A stretch of 64,000 nucleotides of DNA from Variovorax sp. ZS18.2.2. Lineage in GTDB: Bacteria; Pseudomonadota; Gammaproteobacteria; Burkholderiales; Burkholderiaceae_C. This document shows positions 44,088 through 52,452 of this stretch, in pieces. A program made the translations under genes and the position numbers. The stretch covers positions 186,001 to 250,000 of the forward strand of contig NZ_JANLNM010000008.1 of NCBI RefSeq assembly GCF_024701975.1, in the 5' to 3' direction. The notes beneath the pieces were generated by a model. The model was given only the letters and a program-made list of their open reading frames with translations, was not told the DNA's origin and did no database searches. Position 1 is the first letter of the stretch, and each line of letters opens with the position of its first letter.

Positions 44088-44141
44088 TTGTTGTGTGCTT
44101 TCTTGAAATCTGCGAGGCCGTTCGATGGATCGATGGCTCGA

Positions 44142-45041
44142 TCAGTCGAACGGGAGGTAGTCAGGGATGACAAGCGATGCGAGCAGCTTCCCCATCTCCG
44201 CCGGATTGCTCGTCACGTGGATGCCGCACTCCTTCATCACCGCGAGCTTTTCCTGCGCGGTGCCGCGCCCGCCGGAGACGATGGCGCCCGCGTGGCCCAT
44301 GCGCTTGCCGGGCGGTGCGGTGGCGCCTGCTATGAAGCCGACCACGGGCTTGCGCATGTGGTCCTTGATCCAGCGCGCGCAAATCTCTTCTTCGTTGCCG
44401 CCGATCTCGCCGACCATGATCACGGCGTCGGTGCGCGGGTCGTCGTTGAACATCTTGAGCACATCGATGTGCTTGAGTCCGCCGACCGGATCGCCGCCGA
44501 TGCCCACCACCGTCGACTGCCCGATGCCGAAGCGCGCCAACTGGCTCGCGGCCTCATAGGTCAGCGTGCCCGAGCGCGACACCACGCCGATGCGCCCGCG
44601 CTGGTGGATGTGCCCCGGCATGATCCCGATCTTGATTTCGTCGGGCGTGATGAGCCCCGGGCAGTTCGGCCCGAGCAAGAGCGTCTTGCTGCCCTCCATG
44701 CGGTGGCGCGTGCGAATCATGTCGCGCACCGGGATGCCCTCGGTGATGCAGATGACCAGCTCCATTCCCGCATCGACCGCCTCGTCGATCGCGGCCGCTG
44801 CGAACGGCGGCGGCACGTAGATGACCGACACGGTGGCGCCGGTTTCGGCCTTCGCGTCCTTCACCGTGCCGAAGACCGGAATGCCGTCGAAGGACTTGCC
44901 CGCCTTGTTCGGGTTCACGCCCGCGACGAAGCACTTCTGGCCGTTGCCGTAGTCGCGGCACATCGCGGTGTGGAACTGGCCGGTCTTGCCGGTGATGCCT
45001 TGCGTGATGACGCGGGTGTGCTTGTTGATGAGGATCGACAT
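44142..45041 (-). CDS. sucD: succinyl-CoA (or malate-CoA) ligase alpha subunit
   Basis: A 299-residue CoA ligase alpha subunit. CoA-binding loop QGITGKTGQFHTAMCRDYG, the GPNCPGLITPDEIKIGIMPG segment, and the phosphohistidine site GHAGAIVSGGRGTAQEK (His about 250) are present. With the beta subunit it converts succinate, CoA and a nucleoside triphosphate to succinyl-CoA. It is one base from sucC. A copy placed among oxalate genes is unlikely to be the housekeeping TCA-cycle enzyme alone; it may supply succinyl-CoA as CoA donor for oxalate, or act on malate (MtkB-like). Confidence 0.9.
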   Translation of the reverse strand: MSILINKHTRVITQGITGKTGQFHTAMCRDYGNGQKCFVAGVNPNKAGKSFDGIPVFGTVKDAKAETGATVSVIYVPPPFAAAAIDEAVDAGMELVICITEGIPVRDMIRTRHRMEGSKTLLLGPNCPGLITPDEIKIGIMPGHIHQRGRIGVVSRSGTLTYEAASQLARFGIGQSTVVGIGGDPVGGLKHIDVLKMFNDDPRTDAVIMVGEIGGNEEEICARWIKDHMRKPVVGFIAGATAPPGKRMGHAGAIVSGGRGTAQEKLAVMKECGIHVTSNPAEMGKLLASLVIPDYLPFD

Positions 45042-45042
45042 T

Positions 45043-46215
45043 TCAGTGGTTCCTCCGCCGCGCCGCGGCCACGGCCTGTTGGGCGGCATCCGCCATGTCG
45101 TCGGCCGTGATGATCGGCAGGCCCGATTGCGCGAGGATGGTCCGACCCAGGCTCTCGTTCGTGCCCTTCATGCGCACGACCAGCGGCACGGACAGCTCGA
45201 CCTCGCGCGCGGCCGCAATGACGCCCCGCGCAATCACGTCGCACTTCATGATCCCGCCGAAGATGTTGACCAAAATCGCGCGCAGGTTCGGGTTGCGCAG
45301 CATCAGCTTGAAGGCCTGCGTCACTTTCTCGGCCGTAGCGCCGCCGCCCACGTCCAGGAAGTTGGCGGGCGAACCGCCGTAGAGCTTGATCACATCCATC
45401 GTCGCCATCGCGAGGCCCGCGCCGTTGACGAGGCAGCCGATGTCGCCATCGAGCGCGATGTACGAGAGATCGAAACGCGAAGCCTCGACCTCGGCCGGGT
45501 CTTCCTCATCGAAGTCGCGCATCGCCACGATCTCGGGCTGGCGGTAGAGCGCGTTCGAATCGAAGCTGAACTTGGCGTCCAGCGCGATCACGTTGCCGTC
45601 GCGCGTCACGACCAGCGGGTTGATCTCCGCGAGCGATGCATCGCAGGCGTCGAAGGCCTGGTAGAGGTTCTGCATCAGCGTGCGCGCCTGCATCACCGAC
45701 TTGCCGGAGAGACCGATGCTGCGCGCCACGATGTCGGCCTCGGTGCCCTTCAGGCCCGTGGCGGGGTCGATGAACACCTTGTGGATCTTTCCGGGCGTGC
45801 GGGCCGCGACGTCCTCGATGTCCACGCCGCCTTCGCTCGATGCCATCAGCACGACGCGGCCGGAGTCCCGGTCGACCACCAGGCCGAGGTAGAGCTCCTT
45901 GTCGACCTCGACGCCCTCTTCCACCAGCAGGCGCTTCACCACGCGGCCTTCAGGGCCGGTCTGGTGGGTCTTCAGGGTCATGCCGAGCATCTGGCTCGCG
46001 TGCCGGCGCACTTCGTCGACCGACCACGCGAGCTTCACGCCGCCGCCCTTGCCGCGGCCGCCGGCGTGGATCTGCGCCTTCACCACCCAGGCCCTGCCAC
46101 CCAGGCGGGTGGCGGCGTCGGCGGCTTCGTCGGCCGAGGCGCAGGCGAATCCACGGGGCGTGGTGACGCCGTATTTGCGCAATACGTCCTTGCCCTGGTA
46201 TTCGTGGATATTCAT
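45043..46215 (-). CDS. sucC: succinyl-CoA (or malate-CoA) ligase beta subunit
   Basis: A 390-residue ATP-grasp subunit. The N-terminus MNIHEYQGKDVLRKYGV is canonical. Nucleotide-binding VVKAQIHAGGRGKGGGVKLA, metal-binding EINPLVVTRDGNVIALDAK and the phosphate-loop NIFGGIMKCDVIARGV are intact. The start at 46215 fits the family; upstream in-frame residues overlap the next gene. It sits 5 bases after the 110-residue gene. Substrate discrimination between succinate and malate cannot be made by eye. Confidence 0.9.
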   Translation of the reverse strand: MNIHEYQGKDVLRKYGVTTPRGFACASADEAADAATRLGGRAWVVKAQIHAGGRGKGGGVKLAWSVDEVRRHASQMLGMTLKTHQTGPEGRVVKRLLVEEGVEVDKELYLGLVVDRDSGRVVLMASSEGGVDIEDVAARTPGKIHKVFIDPATGLKGTEADIVARSIGLSGKSVMQARTLMQNLYQAFDACDASLAEINPLVVTRDGNVIALDAKFSFDSNALYRQPEIVAMRDFDEEDPAEVEASRFDLSYIALDGDIGCLVNGAGLAMATMDVIKLYGGSPANFLDVGGGATAEKVTQAFKLMLRNPNLRAILVNIFGGIMKCDVIARGVIAAAREVELSVPLVVRMKGTNESLGRTILAQSGLPIITADDMADAAQQAVAAARRRNH

Positions 46216-46220
46216 GGCAA

Positions 46221-46553
46221 TTACGCGCCGATCTCGGCACCGTGGCTTTCGGCCCAATTGAAATAACGCCGGCTTCCGAGGCCTTCGCTCAATTCGCGCT
46301 GCTGGTGAATTTCCTTCTTTTGCTCGATCACCTCGGCCAGCGATTTGGCGTCATAGGCACGCAGCAGATGCGCCTGGTGCGTGCTCAGGTAATGGCACAC
46401 GCGCTCCGGGCCGTCCTGGCTCAGGCGCAGCAATTGGCAATAGGTTTCGCGGTCCCAGTGCCAGCGCAGGCCCAGCTCGTGGAAGGCCGCGTTGTAGGCG
46501 TTGCGCTCCGTCTCGGAGCTCCAGTATTGAATGGGCGCATCATCGATCATCAT
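46221..46553 (-). CDS. 110-residue protein heading the sucCD operon, unknown function
   Basis: A soluble, hydrophilic and probably helical protein (TERNAYNAAFHELGLRWHWD, LLRLSQDGPERVCHYLSTHQ, VIEQKKEIHQQRELSEG). It starts at a double ATG after AGGAG; the second Met is equally possible. It is 5 bases before sucC, so co-translated with it. I do not recognise its family. Aromatic and His residues near the N-terminus (WHWD) stand out. A strikingly AT-rich promoter region precedes it. Confidence 0.75.
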   Translation of the reverse strand: MMIDDAPIQYWSSETERNAYNAAFHELGLRWHWDRETYCQLLRLSQDGPERVCHYLSTHQAHLLRAYDAKSLAEVIEQKKEIHQQRELSEGLGSRRYFNWAESHGAEIGA

Positions 46554-46778
46554 GAAATTTCTCCTGGAAATTGAATGCCGGGCGACAAATGGATGGCGGG
46601 TCGGCATGATCAAAATGTAGATTCGATGATCGATAAATAATAGTTAAACTATTTTATTGAATGCATTTGCCATGCGTTATATGTGAATTGGCAAAAAATG
46701 GCGCAGTTGTCCATTGCAAATGGCTTTCGCCATTTGCAAAAAACACTTTATTTATCGGTCGGCCGGCGCGCTGTTAAT
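46554..46778. promoter_or_regulatory. AT-rich promoter region with a palindrome and a stem-loop
   Basis: This 225-base gap is far more AT-rich than its surroundings. It contains AATAGTTAAACTATT (46639-46653), a near-perfect palindrome, likely part of the promoter for the downstream minus-strand operon. Nearer frc is a perfect 11-bp stem-loop, TTGCAAATGGC (46714-46724) with GCCATTTGCAA (46729-46739), just after the frc stop. It has no T run on the transcribed side, so it may be a processing or weak termination site. Confidence 0.55.
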
Positions 46779-48026
46779 TCAAATCACACGCTCGGTGCGC
46801 AGCATGGCAATTTCGTCCACGCCATAGCCCAATTGCCGCAGCACCTCTTCCGTGTGCTCGCCCAGCAGCGGCGCCCGTGTCACCTCGGTCCGGCTGTCGG
46901 ACATCTTGATGGGGTTGCCCACGGTCAGGTACTTGCCGCGCGTCGGGTGGTCCACCTCGACGATGGTGCCGGTCTCGCGCAGCGATTCGTCGGCGGCGAT
47001 TTCCTTCATCGAGAGAATCGGGCCGCACGGAATGTCGAACTCGTTGAGGATGTCCATGGCCTCGAACTTGGTCTTGGTCATGGTCCATTGCTCGATGCGC
47101 GCGAAGATCGGCTTCAGGTGCAAGAGGCGCGCGGCCGGCGTGGCGTAGGCCTCGTCGGTGATCCAGCTCTCCTCGCCGATCACCTTGCAGACCGCGGGCC
47201 ACACCGCGCCCTGCGTGATGAAGTAGATGTAGGCATTCGGGTCGGTCTCCCAGCCCTTGCACTTCAGGATGGAGCCCGGCTGTCCGCCGCCCGATGCGTT
47301 GCCCGCGCGCGGCACCGCGTCGCCGAACTTGCCGTCGGGGTACTGCGGGTACTCGTGCATGGTGCCGGTGCGCTCCAGCCGCTGCTGGTCGCGCATCTTC
47401 ACGCGGCAGAGGTTGAGCACGGCGTCCTGCATCGGTGCGAGCACCTGCTGGCCGCGCCCGGTGTTGTTGCGCTGGTAGAGCGCGGCGACGATGCCCAGCG
47501 CCAGGTGCAGCCCGGTGCCGCTGTCGCCGATCTGCGCGCCGGTGACGACGGGGGGGCCGTCCTCGAAGCCGGTGGTCGATGCGGCGCCGCCGGCGCATTG
47601 CGCGACGTTCTCGTAGACCTTGCAGTGCTCGTACTTGCCGGGGCCGAAGCCCTTGACCGAGGCGACGATCATCCGCGGGTTGAGCTTCTGGATATGCGCC
47701 CAGGTGATGCCCATGCGGTCGAGCGCGCCGGGCGCGAAGTTCTCCACCAGCACGTCGCAGGTCTTGATCAGCGTGTCCAGGACCTGCTTGCCCTTGGGGT
47801 TCTTGGTGTCCAGCGTGATCGAGCGCTTGTTGTGGTTCAGCATCGTGAAATAGAGGCTGTCCACACCGGGAATGTCGCGCAGCTGGCCGCGCGTCGCGTC
47901 GCCTTCGCCGGCGCGCTCGACCTTGATCACGTCGGCGCCGAACCAGGCCAAGAGCTGGGTGCAGGTGGGGCCCGACTGCACATGGGTGAAGTCGAGGATG
48001 CGAACGCCTTCGAGTGCCTTGCTCAT
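46779..48026 (-). CDS. frc: formyl-CoA:oxalate CoA-transferase family protein, paralogue 1
   Basis: A 415-residue class III CoA-transferase closely resembling Oxalobacter Frc: VRILDFTHVQSGPTCTQLLA, ENFAPGALDRMG, CAGGAASTTGFEDGP, and the catalytic-Asp region IGDSGTGLHLA. It moves CoA from formyl-CoA (or succinyl-CoA) to oxalate. The flexible glycine loop reads NASGGGQPG, with Ser in place of the first Gly of the usual GGGG; paralogue 2 keeps all four. The altered loop and Gln-Ser-Gly in HVQSGP suggest some functional difference, such as another CoA donor. Confidence 0.9.
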   Translation of the reverse strand: MSKALEGVRILDFTHVQSGPTCTQLLAWFGADVIKVERAGEGDATRGQLRDIPGVDSLYFTMLNHNKRSITLDTKNPKGKQVLDTLIKTCDVLVENFAPGALDRMGITWAHIQKLNPRMIVASVKGFGPGKYEHCKVYENVAQCAGGAASTTGFEDGPPVVTGAQIGDSGTGLHLALGIVAALYQRNNTGRGQQVLAPMQDAVLNLCRVKMRDQQRLERTGTMHEYPQYPDGKFGDAVPRAGNASGGGQPGSILKCKGWETDPNAYIYFITQGAVWPAVCKVIGEESWITDEAYATPAARLLHLKPIFARIEQWTMTKTKFEAMDILNEFDIPCGPILSMKEIAADESLRETGTIVEVDHPTRGKYLTVGNPIKMSDSRTEVTRAPLLGEHTEEVLRQLGYGVDEIAMLRTERVI

Positions 48027-48050
48027 CGTCTGTCTCCAGTTTTTCCTGTC

Positions 48051-48485
48051 TTATTTGTTCGTCGCGGTTTCGACTTCTACCAGACGGGCGCGCAATTTGC
48101 GCTCCTCGGCGAAGCGGGCGGTTTCGTCACGCACGATGGCGACGATGCCTGAAACCTGTTGATCCTGGGCGAACAGCATGGAGACCGTGAAGGCGATGGA
48201 AAGGGTATGCCCGTCCTTGTGGAGCGCGGGCACGCGCAGCACGTCGGCACCGTATTTGGTGACCGCCGTTTCCATCGTCTTGTGATAGCCATCCCAATGC
48301 CGCTGGCGTTGTCGCATGGGGATGATGATGTCCAGCGACTGCCCGAGCGCTTCGGCTTCGGTAAAGCCGAAGATGCGCTCGGCAGCCTTGTTCCACAGCG
48401 TGATCGCACCCTTGGCATCGCAGACCATGATCGCGTCGCCGGCCCCGGCAACGAGTTGGTTCAGATCGACGGTCGATGACGACAA
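48051..48485 (-). CDS. single PAS-domain protein between the two frc genes
   Basis: A 144-residue stand-alone PAS sensor. PAS core: AIMVCDAKGAITLWNKAAER with IFGFTEAEALGQSLDIIIP; PAC part: GHTLSIAFTVSMLFAQDQQV and GIVAIVRDETARFAEER. No output domain is attached. It lies 24 bases before frc paralogue 1 and 37 bases after paralogue 2 in the same direction, so is likely co-transcribed with them. Homologous PAS proteins beside oxalate genes are known to me only as hypothetical sensors. The ligand is unknown. Confidence 0.88.
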   Translation of the reverse strand: MSSSTVDLNQLVAGAGDAIMVCDAKGAITLWNKAAERIFGFTEAEALGQSLDIIIPMRQRQRHWDGYHKTMETAVTKYGADVLRVPALHKDGHTLSIAFTVSMLFAQDQQVSGIVAIVRDETARFAEERKLRARLVEVETATNK

Positions 48486-48522
48486 GGTGTGCTCCCGCTC
48501 TCTCTTTTTCGCTGCAACGGCC

Positions 48523-49779
48523 TCAGACGGCCTTGGCTTCGCGCAGGCTGCTGATCTGGGCCTTCGAGTAGCCCAGCTCGGCCAGCACTTCTTCAGTGTG
48601 CTCGCCCAGCAGCGGCGAACCGGTGATCTCGGGCTTCAGGTCCGAGAACTTGATCGGGCTGCCCACGGTGAAGTAGCTGCCGCGCTCCTTGTGCTGCACT
48701 TCGACGATCGAGCCGCTGGCACGCAGCGATTCGTCGTTGAGCAGTTCCTTCATCGTCAGCACCGGCGCGCACGGAATGTCGAACTTGCGCAGGATGTCGA
48801 CCGCCTCGAACTTGGTCTTGTCCTTCAGCCAGACTTCGATGGTCGCGAAGATGTCGGTGATGTGCGGCTGGCGCGCCTTGGCGGTCATGTAGTCGGGGTC
48901 GGTCTTCCACTCGGGCTTGCCGATGGCGTCGCAGATCGGCGCCCAGGCGTGGCCCTGTACGGTGAAGTAGATGTAGGCGTTCGGGTCGGTCTCCCAGCCC
49001 TTGCACTTGAGCACCCAGCCCGGCTGGCCGCCGCCGCCGGCATTGCCGCCGCGCGGCACCACGTCGCTGAAGGTGCCGTGCGGGTACTGCGGGTATTCCT
49101 CGAGGTAGCCGAGGCGGTCAAGACGCTGCTGGTCGCGCATCTTCACGCGGCAGAGGTTGAGCACCGCGTCCTGCATAGAGCAGGCCACGCGCTGGCCCTT
49201 GCCGGTCTGCTCGCGGCCGATGATGGCCGTGAGGATGCCGATGGCCAGGTGCATGCCGGTGTTGCTGTCGCCCAGCGCCGCCGAGCTCACGGTGGGCGGG
49301 CCGTCCCAGAAGCCGGTGGTCGATGCGGCGCCGCCTGCGCACTGCGCGACGTTTTCATAAACCTTCAGGTCGTCGTAGTGGTGGCCGTCGCTGAAGCCCT
49401 TGACCGAGGCGACGATCATCTTCGGGTTCAGTTCCTGGATGCGCTCCCAGCTGAAGCCCATGCGGTCGAGTGCGCCGGGGCCGAAGTTCTCGACCAGCAC
49501 GTCCGATTCCTTGATCAGCTTCTCGAGCACCAGCTTGCCTTCGGCCTGCTTGGTGTCCAGCGTGAGCGAGCGCTTGTTGCTGTTGAGCATGGTGAAGTAG
49601 AGCGCGTCGACATCGGGAATGTCGCGCAGTTGCGAGCGCGTGACGTCGCCGGAGCCCGGGCGCTCGACCTTGATGACGTCGGCGCCGAACCAGGCCAGCA
49701 TCTGCGTGCAGGCCGGGCCGGCTTGCACGTGCGTGAAGTCGATGATCTTGATGCCGTTGAGGGGTTTGTTGTCGCTCAT
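48523..49779 (-). CDS. frc: formyl-CoA:oxalate CoA-transferase, paralogue 2
   Basis: A 418-residue class III CoA-transferase, near the length of Oxalobacter Frc (428). It keeps HVQAGPACTQMLAWFGADVI, ENFGPGALDRMG, CAGGAASTTGFWDGPPTVS, the catalytic Asp in ALGDSNTGMHL and the complete glycine loop NAGGGGQPG. This is the stronger candidate for the true formyl-CoA:oxalate transferase, working in a cycle with Oxc. The start at 49779 follows an AGGAGA site. It lies 38 bases after oxc. Confidence 0.94.
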   Translation of the reverse strand: MSDNKPLNGIKIIDFTHVQAGPACTQMLAWFGADVIKVERPGSGDVTRSQLRDIPDVDALYFTMLNSNKRSLTLDTKQAEGKLVLEKLIKESDVLVENFGPGALDRMGFSWERIQELNPKMIVASVKGFSDGHHYDDLKVYENVAQCAGGAASTTGFWDGPPTVSSAALGDSNTGMHLAIGILTAIIGREQTGKGQRVACSMQDAVLNLCRVKMRDQQRLDRLGYLEEYPQYPHGTFSDVVPRGGNAGGGGQPGWVLKCKGWETDPNAYIYFTVQGHAWAPICDAIGKPEWKTDPDYMTAKARQPHITDIFATIEVWLKDKTKFEAVDILRKFDIPCAPVLTMKELLNDESLRASGSIVEVQHKERGSYFTVGSPIKFSDLKPEITGSPLLGEHTEEVLAELGYSKAQISSLREAKAV

Positions 49780-49817
49780 GTGATATCTCCTGGATGTCTG
49801 AATGCTGAAAACTGGAA

Positions 49818-51641
49818 TTACTTCTTCTTCGCCGTGGCGGGGTTCAGGCTCGTGATGCGCCCGCTCTCCGTGCCCGCGGTTTCGTCGATGACGGCGTTGA
49901 TCAGCGTCGGGCGGCGCGAGGCGACGGCCTCGGTCAGGGCCTTCTGCAGCTCGTCGGCGGTGGTGGCGTTGACGCCCACGCCGCCGAAGGCTTCCATCAG
50001 CTTGTCGTAGCGCGCGTTCTTCACGAACACGGTGGGCGCCACGTCGGCGGTGCCGCTCGCGTTCACGTCGGTGCCGCGGTACACGCCGTTGTTGTTGAAG
50101 ACGATGATGCAGATCGGCAGGTTGTAGCGGCAGATGGTTTCCACCTCCATGCCGCTGAAGCCGAAGGCGCTGTCGCCCTCGATGGCGATCACCGGCTTGT
50201 CGGTGACCACGGCGGCAGCGACCGCGAAGCCCATGCCGATACCCATGATCCCCCAGGTGCCCACGTCCAGGCGCTTGCGCGGCTCGTACATGTCCACGAT
50301 GCTGCGCGCGAAGTCCAGCGTGTTGGCACCTTCGTTCACCACGATGGCGTCGGGCCGGGCCTTGACCTGGTCGCGGATCACGCTGAGCGCGCTGTGGAAG
50401 TTCATCGGCGACGGGCGCGCGGCGAGCGTCACGGCCATCTTGGAGAGGTTCTTGTCCTTGCGCTCGGCGATGGCGCCGGTCCACTCGACCGGCGGCTTGG
50501 CCCACTTGGCATCGATGCCGCCGAGCAGCGCCGCGACGCAGGAGCCGATGTCGCCGATCACCGGCGCGGCGATGGCCACGTTGCTGTCGATCTCGGTCGG
50601 TGCGATGTCGATCTGGATGAACTGCTTGGCGCCCTTGTCCTCGGCCCAGGTCTTGCCCTTGCCGTGCGAGAGCAGCCAGTTCAGGCGCGCGCCGATGAGC
50701 AGCACGACGTCGGCTTCCTGCAGCACGTAGGAGCGTGCGGCCGCGGCCGATTGCACGTGCGTGTCGGGCAGGAGGCCCTTGGCCATCGACATCGGGAGGT
50801 AGGGAATACCCGTCTTCTCGACCAGTGCGCGGATGTCGGCATCGGCCTGTGCGTAGGCAGCGCCCTTGCCCAGCAGGATGAGCGGCTTCTTCGCGCCCTT
50901 GAGCAAATCGAGTGCGCGCTTCACTGCGTCGGGTGCGGGGATCTGGCGCGGTGCCGGATCGACCACCTTGATGAGCGATGCCTTGCCCTTGGCCGCGTCC
51001 ATGGTCTGCGCGAAGAGCTTGGCTGGCAGGTCCAGGTACACGCCGCCGGGGCGGCCCGAGAGCGCCGAGCGGATGGCACGGGCGATGCCCACGCCGATGT
51101 CTTCGGCGTGCAGCACGCGGAAGGCGGCCTTGCACAGCGGCTTGGCGATGGCCAGCTGGTCCATCTCTTCGTAGTCGCCCTGCTGCAGGTCGACGATTTC
51201 GCGTTCGCTCGATCCGCTGATCAGGATCATCGGGAAGCAGTTGGTGGTCGCGTTGGCCAGCGCCGTGAGGCCGTTCAGGAAACCGGGGGCCGACACCGTG
51301 AGGCAGATGCCGGGCTTTTGCGTCAAGAAGCCTGCGGCGGCCGCGGCGTTGCCGGCGTGCTGTTCGTGGCGGAACGAAATGACCCGCATGCCCTCGGCCT
51401 GCGCCATGCGCGTCAGGTCGGTGATCGGGATGCCGGGGAGGCCGAAGATGGTGTCGATGTCGTTCAGCTTCAGCGCATCGATGACCAGGTGGAAGCCATC
51501 GGTCGTTTCGGCCTCCGGTGCGTCGTCCGCAACCGGTTTGAGGGCTCGCACGACCGCATCGCCGTCAACGGCCCGGCTCGTGGGCTTGAGGGCGTCGTCC
51601 AGGGTCGTGGATGCCTCTTTGTCCGTTCTTACTGAAGACAT
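49818..51641 (-). CDS. oxc: oxalyl-CoA decarboxylase
   Basis: A 607-residue thiamine-diphosphate enzyme converting oxalyl-CoA to formyl-CoA and CO2. It shows DGFHLVIDALKLNDIDTIFG, the catalytic Glu in SFRHEQHAGNAA, LTVSAPGFLNGLTALANATT, the ThDP motif EGDSAFGFSGMEVETICRYN, and the active-site regions GVYRG and ESGRITSLN. Compared with Oxalobacter Oxc (568 residues), it has about 35 extra, poorly conserved residues at the N-terminus. I kept the start at 51641 because AGAAGGAGA precedes it and no other Met occurs before the catalytic domain. The Fnr-type operator is centred 79 bases upstream. Confidence 0.96.
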   Translation of the reverse strand: MSSVRTDKEASTTLDDALKPTSRAVDGDAVVRALKPVADDAPEAETTDGFHLVIDALKLNDIDTIFGLPGIPITDLTRMAQAEGMRVISFRHEQHAGNAAAAAGFLTQKPGICLTVSAPGFLNGLTALANATTNCFPMILISGSSEREIVDLQQGDYEEMDQLAIAKPLCKAAFRVLHAEDIGVGIARAIRSALSGRPGGVYLDLPAKLFAQTMDAAKGKASLIKVVDPAPRQIPAPDAVKRALDLLKGAKKPLILLGKGAAYAQADADIRALVEKTGIPYLPMSMAKGLLPDTHVQSAAAARSYVLQEADVVLLIGARLNWLLSHGKGKTWAEDKGAKQFIQIDIAPTEIDSNVAIAAPVIGDIGSCVAALLGGIDAKWAKPPVEWTGAIAERKDKNLSKMAVTLAARPSPMNFHSALSVIRDQVKARPDAIVVNEGANTLDFARSIVDMYEPRKRLDVGTWGIMGIGMGFAVAAAVVTDKPVIAIEGDSAFGFSGMEVETICRYNLPICIIVFNNNGVYRGTDVNASGTADVAPTVFVKNARYDKLMEAFGGVGVNATTADELQKALTEAVASRRPTLINAVIDETAGTESGRITSLNPATAKKK

Positions 51642-51713
51642 GTCTCTCCTTCTGCTTTGGTGAATGGCCGAGGCCCGAGCCGGGACTATGATTCGGGGGC
51701 ATGCTTTCGAACG

Positions 51714-51727
51714 TTGACCTCGGTCAA
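51714..51727. promoter_or_regulatory. Fnr-type operator between oxc and the crp/fnr-like gene
   Basis: TTGACCTCGGTCAA, followed on the plus strand by CTTTCCGGAAA. On the oxc side CATAGT (51690-51685) is centred 33 bases away and is a plausible -10. The site is shared with the divergent regulator gene, so autoregulation is likely. Confidence 0.8.
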
Positions 51728-51793
51728 CTTTCCGGAAAACGGCACCGGCCAGATGAACCAGAAGTTGTTGCGAATTCGAGCAAGACGGGACCC

Positions 51794-52402
51794 ATGACGT
51801 TGTTGGAAAACCACCCGGAAAAAAACATCATTCGCGCGCAGCTCCGGCAGAACGTCCTGCTCAAGGACCTGAGCGAGAGCGACCGCGCCGAACTGGAAGC
51901 CCACCTCGTGATCGTGGACGGCAACAAGGGCGATTTCCTGTTGCACCAGGGGGTGCGCGAGATGGAGCAGTACTTCATCCTCGACGGCATCCTGAAACGG
52001 GTCGTGAGCAACCCGGAAGGCAAGGAAATGATCCTTCGCTTCGCCGACGAGCACGACATGGAAACCAGCTATGCGGCACTGCGGCTGGGCACGCCGACGC
52101 CCTACGGCATCGTGTGCGTCACCAAGGCCCGCGTGGCGAGCCTGCCGTTGAAGGAATGGATCACCTTCCTCGACCGGCATGCGCAGACCAAGGAGCTGTT
52201 CGAGTACCTGGTGATGAAGGGGATGAGCGAGATCATGGCGCACACGATCACGCTGCATCTGCTGGATGCGCCGGGGCGGGTGCACCGGTTCATGAGGAAG
52301 CACCCGGAGCTGGAAGACCGGATTCCTAGCAAGGAGTTGGCTTCGTATCTCAATCTCTCCGCAGAAACCCTTAGTCGGCTTCGCAAGCGCGGAAAAATCT
52401 AG
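51794..52402 (+). CDS. Crp/Fnr-family regulator of oxalate genes
   Basis: A 202-residue Crp/Fnr protein. The N-terminal cyclic-nucleotide-like barrel (LLHQGVREMEQYFILDGILK) lacks the four-cysteine cluster of Fnr; the only Cys is in GIVCVTKA. The C-terminal helix-turn-helix is IPSKELASYLNLSAETLSRL. The recognition helix has Glu, Ser, Arg in the Fnr spacing (ETLSR), the pattern that reads TTGA half-sites. The start at 51794 is preferred; the upstream Met at 51701 would place the operator inside the gene. It lies divergent from oxc and probably senses a pathway metabolite, not oxygen. Confidence 0.9.
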   Translation: MTLLENHPEKNIIRAQLRQNVLLKDLSESDRAELEAHLVIVDGNKGDFLLHQGVREMEQYFILDGILKRVVSNPEGKEMILRFADEHDMETSYAALRLGTPTPYGIVCVTKARVASLPLKEWITFLDRHAQTKELFEYLVMKGMSEIMAHTITLHLLDAPGRVHRFMRKHPELEDRIPSKELASYLNLSAETLSRLRKRGKI

Positions 52403-52415
52403 GCGCGGGGGTTTA

Positions 52416-52440
52416 CTCCCTCCCCCTCTGGGGGAGGGAG
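52416..52440. terminator. GC-rich stem-loop between convergent genes
   Basis: Arms CTCCCTCCCCC (52416-52426) and GGGGGAGGGAG (52430-52440), a perfect 11-bp stem with a 3-base loop, between the crp/fnr-like gene and the kinase-like gene. No long T run follows, so termination may be partial. Confidence 0.65.
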
Positions 52441-52452
52441 AAAGACCCGAAC

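Noticed and set aside
51701..51793. Upstream start for the Crp/Fnr regulator
   Set aside because: It would put the operator at 51714 inside the coding region, and the extra residues are not part of the family fold.
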